Made by a program: the position numbers and the translations under genes
The notes under the pieces: generated by a model
What the model saw: only the letters and a program-made list of their open reading frames with translations
Database searches by the model: none
Told to the model about the DNA's origin: nothing
Origin: Synechococcus sp. HW_metabat.21
GTDB lineage: Bacteria; Cyanobacteriota; Cyanobacteriia; PCC-6307; Cyanobiaceae
Length of the DNA: 14,608 bases
Direction of reading: 5' to 3'
Assembly: GCA_018623875.1 (NCBI GenBank)
Contig: JAAZUZ010000025.1
Span: forward strand, 1 to 14,608
Shown: piece after piece, positions 12,813 through 14,608 of the stretch
How the letters are laid out: every line of letters begins with the position of its first letter
Numbering within the stretch: the stretch's first letter is position 1

Positions 12813-14608
12813 ATGTCGCTGTCTTCTCGTCCCGTTTGGCCCCATTGCGACAGCCCTGCTCCGCTCGAGGTAGCTGGCGAGAAGGACGCTTGTGGCGTTG
12901 GCTTCCTGGCGAACCTCAAGGGTGAGACCAGCCATTGGGTGCTGAAGCAGGCCCTGCGTGGTCTGGACTGCATGGAGCACCGCGGTGGCTGCGGCGGCGA
13001 CGGTGACTCCGGCGACGGCGCCGGTGTGCTCTGCGGCATTCCTTGGTCGTATCTCGAGGCGGTTTGGCCCGAGGCCGCCGCTGCATCTGCGGCCACCCGC
13101 GGTTTGGGCATGGTGTTTTTGCCCGCCGAGGCCGGCAAGCGCGATCAGGCCAAAGCCTTTTGTGATGAGGAAGCCCAGGCCTTGGGACTGCGCAGCCTGG
13201 GTTGGCGCGCCGTTCCCGTCGATTCCAGCGTCTTGGGTCCTCTCGCCCGCGGAACCGCTCCGGTGATTGAGCAGTGGTTGCTCAGCGCCGACTGCGACGG
13301 TGATGCCCTCGAGGCGCTGCTGTTCCGCCTGCGCCGCCGTTGTGGTGACCGTGCCCGCAGTGTCTGGGGCCAGGCCCCAAGCGATCTCTACTTCGCCTCC
13401 CTGAGCGGGCGGACCGTTGTCTACAAGGGCATGGTCCGCTCGGAGGTCCTCTCCGCTTTTTATGGCGACCTCCGCGATGAGCGTTTCGCGGTGAGCTTCG
13501 CGGTCTATCACCGCCGTTTCAGCACCAACACCCTCCCCCGCTGGCCGCTGGCCCAGCCGATGCGTTTGCTCGGCCACAACGGCGAGATCAACACCCTGCT
13601 CGGCAACCTCAACTGGGCCCGCGCGGCCGAAGCGGATCTCGATGCGGTCTGGGGTGATGACGCGGCTGATCTCAAACCGGTGGTGAATTCCGCCTTCAGC
13701 GACTCCGCCAACCTCGACGCCACCTTGGAACTGCTGGTCCGCAGCGGTCGCCCGATCACCGAAAGCCTGCTCACCCTGGTGCCGGAGGCCTTCCGCGATC
13801 AGCCGGCCCTGGCCGATAAGCCCGAGGTCACCGCCTTCTACGAGTACTCGGCCTGCACCCAGGAACCCTGGGATGGCCCCGCCCTGCTGGTCTTTGCCGA
13901 TGGCCGCAGCGTTGGCGCCACCCTGGACCGCAACGGTCTGCGCCCTGCCCGCTACTGCATCACCAGCGACGGTTTTGTGGTGATGGGCTCCGAAACCGGC
14001 GTGGTCGAGCTCGAGGAAAGCCGGATCATCGAGAAGGGGCGCCTCGGCCCTGGCCAGATGTTGGCGGTCGACCTCGAGAAGGGCCGTCTGCTGCACAACT
14101 GGGATGTGAAGCAGGAAGTGGCGTCCCGTCACCCCTACGGCCAGTGGCTCGCTGAACATCGCCGCAGCTTGGGCGCCCTGCCCTGGACCCAGGAGCGTCA
14201 GCTCGCGGATCTTGAGCTGCTGCAGCAGCAAACCGCCTTTGGCTTCACCGCCGAAGACTTCGATCTGGTGATCGAGGACATGGCAGGTGCCGCCAAGGAG
14301 CCCACCTACTGCATGGGTGATGACATCCCCTTGGCGGTGCTCTCCGATAAGCCCCACCTGCTGTACGACTACTTCAAGCAGCGCTTCGCCCAGGTCACCA
14401 ACCCGCCGATTGATCCCCTGCGGGAGAAGTTGGTGATGAGCCTGGAGATGCATCTCGGTAAGCGGGGGTCTCCGCTCAAGCCGGATGCCTCTGCGGCAGC
14501 GGTCTTGCACCTCGCCAGCCCGATCCTCAATGAGGCCGAGCTGGCGGCTGCCACCCAACAGGGCATTGCCAGCCGCACCCTGTCGACCCTGATGCCGATC
14601 AGCGGTGG
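12813..14608 (+). CDS. gltB: Glutamate synthase large subunit (probably ferredoxin-dependent), 3'-truncated by window edge
   Basis: Transfers the glutamine amide to 2-oxoglutarate, making two glutamates in the GS-GOGAT cycle of ammonium assimilation. About 598 codons of roughly 1,500 are present. C27 in EKDACGVGF is the Ntn-type nucleophile, exposed after removal of a 26-residue propeptide. The glutaminase domain continues with CMEHRGG, LLGHNGEINTLLGN (252-265), CTQEPWDGPA and DRNGLRPARYCIT (372-384). The central domain starts near DDIPLAVLS (503-511). The ATG at 12813 is the only start downstream of an in-frame TAG at 12792. Cyanobacteria mostly use the ferredoxin enzyme (glsF), but the ferredoxin loop that separates it from the NADPH enzyme lies beyond the window, so the electron donor is inferred. 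A 617-codon minus-strand ORF opposite it is a shadow. Confidence 0.95.
   Translation, partial: MSLSSRPVWPHCDSPAPLEVAGEKDACGVGFLANLKGETSHWVLKQALRGLDCMEHRGGCGGDGDSGDGAGVLCGIPWSYLEAVWPEAAAASAATRGLGMVFLPAEAGKRDQAKAFCDEEAQALGLRSLGWRAVPVDSSVLGPLARGTAPVIEQWLLSADCDGDALEALLFRLRRRCGDRARSVWGQAPSDLYFASLSGRTVVYKGMVRSEVLSAFYGDLRDERFAVSFAVYHRRFSTNTLPRWPLAQPMRLLGHNGEINTLLGNLNWARAAEADLDAVWGDDAADLKPVVNSAFSDSANLDATLELLVRSGRPITESLLTLVPEAFRDQPALADKPEVTAFYEYSACTQEPWDGPALLVFADGRSVGATLDRNGLRPARYCITSDGFVVMGSETGVVELEESRIIEKGRLGPGQMLAVDLEKGRLLHNWDVKQEVASRHPYGQWLAEHRRSLGALPWTQERQLADLELLQQQTAFGFTAEDFDLVIEDMAGAAKEPTYCMGDDIPLAVLSDKPHLLYDYFKQRFAQVTNPPIDPLREKLVMSLEMHLGKRGSPLKPDASAAAVLHLASPILNEAELAAATQQGIASRTLSTLMPISG

Noticed and set aside
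12705..14558. 617-codon minus-strand ORF opposite gltB
   Set aside because: gltB on the other strand is an unambiguous glutamate synthase; the antisense translation is repetitive Gly/Ala/Gln/His-rich with no family pattern, as expected from GC-rich codon bias.

Overview
The window is a piece of a GC-rich cyanobacterial chromosome, most likely a unicellular picocyanobacterium of the Synechococcus/Cyanobium group. The evidence is a cyanobacterial RNase E with the C-terminal PNPase-binding nonapeptide, a membrane-anchored MPBQ methyltransferase of the Sll0418 type, a cyanobacterial DUF1997 protein, rpsJ attached to the end of the str operon, and a glutamate synthase next door. The genus is an inference from gene content and order; no rRNA is present. 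I see no mobile element, tRNA, CRISPR array or phage gene.

Layout. Positions 2-1753 (+) hold the 3' part of rne, followed 14 bp later by rnhB (+). Then come two tail-to-tail pairs: rnhB against a DUF1997 gene (-), and pheA (+) against the MPBQ methyltransferase (-). In both pairs the two stop codons are read from one CTAG. A LonD-like gene (-) lies 1 nt upstream of the methyltransferase and is probably co-translated with it. A strong intrinsic terminator at 5485-5510 separates this unit from the translation cluster. That cluster runs right to left on the minus strand: phosphodiester glycosidase, A-type Fe-S carrier-like protein, rpsL, rpsG, fusA, tuf, rpsJ. A 222-bp divergent spacer (12591-12812) separates the glycosidase from the 5' part of gltB (+), which runs off the right edge.

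Function. rpsL-rpsG-fusA-tuf-rpsJ encodes the decoding proteins S12 and S7, the two elongation GTPases, and S10. The gaps between these genes are short but contain hairpins. One stem, GGTCGG/CCGAC(C/T), occurs both before rpsL and between rpsG and fusA. A perfect 11-bp hairpin lies between tuf and rpsJ. Within the cluster only fusA has a clear Shine-Dalgarno; the rpsG and tuf leaders are about 80% pyrimidine. The left part combines RNA metabolism (RNase E, RNase HII), phenylalanine synthesis (PheA) and prenylquinone/tocopherol methylation.

This is mostly conserved core genome. I do not find a credible undescribed multi-gene system. The points worth a second look are the compact shared-stop arrangements, the RNA structures and non-SD leaders of the str operon, the divergent Fe-S carrier next to rpsL, the uncharacterised glycosidase, and the repetitive RNase E tail.
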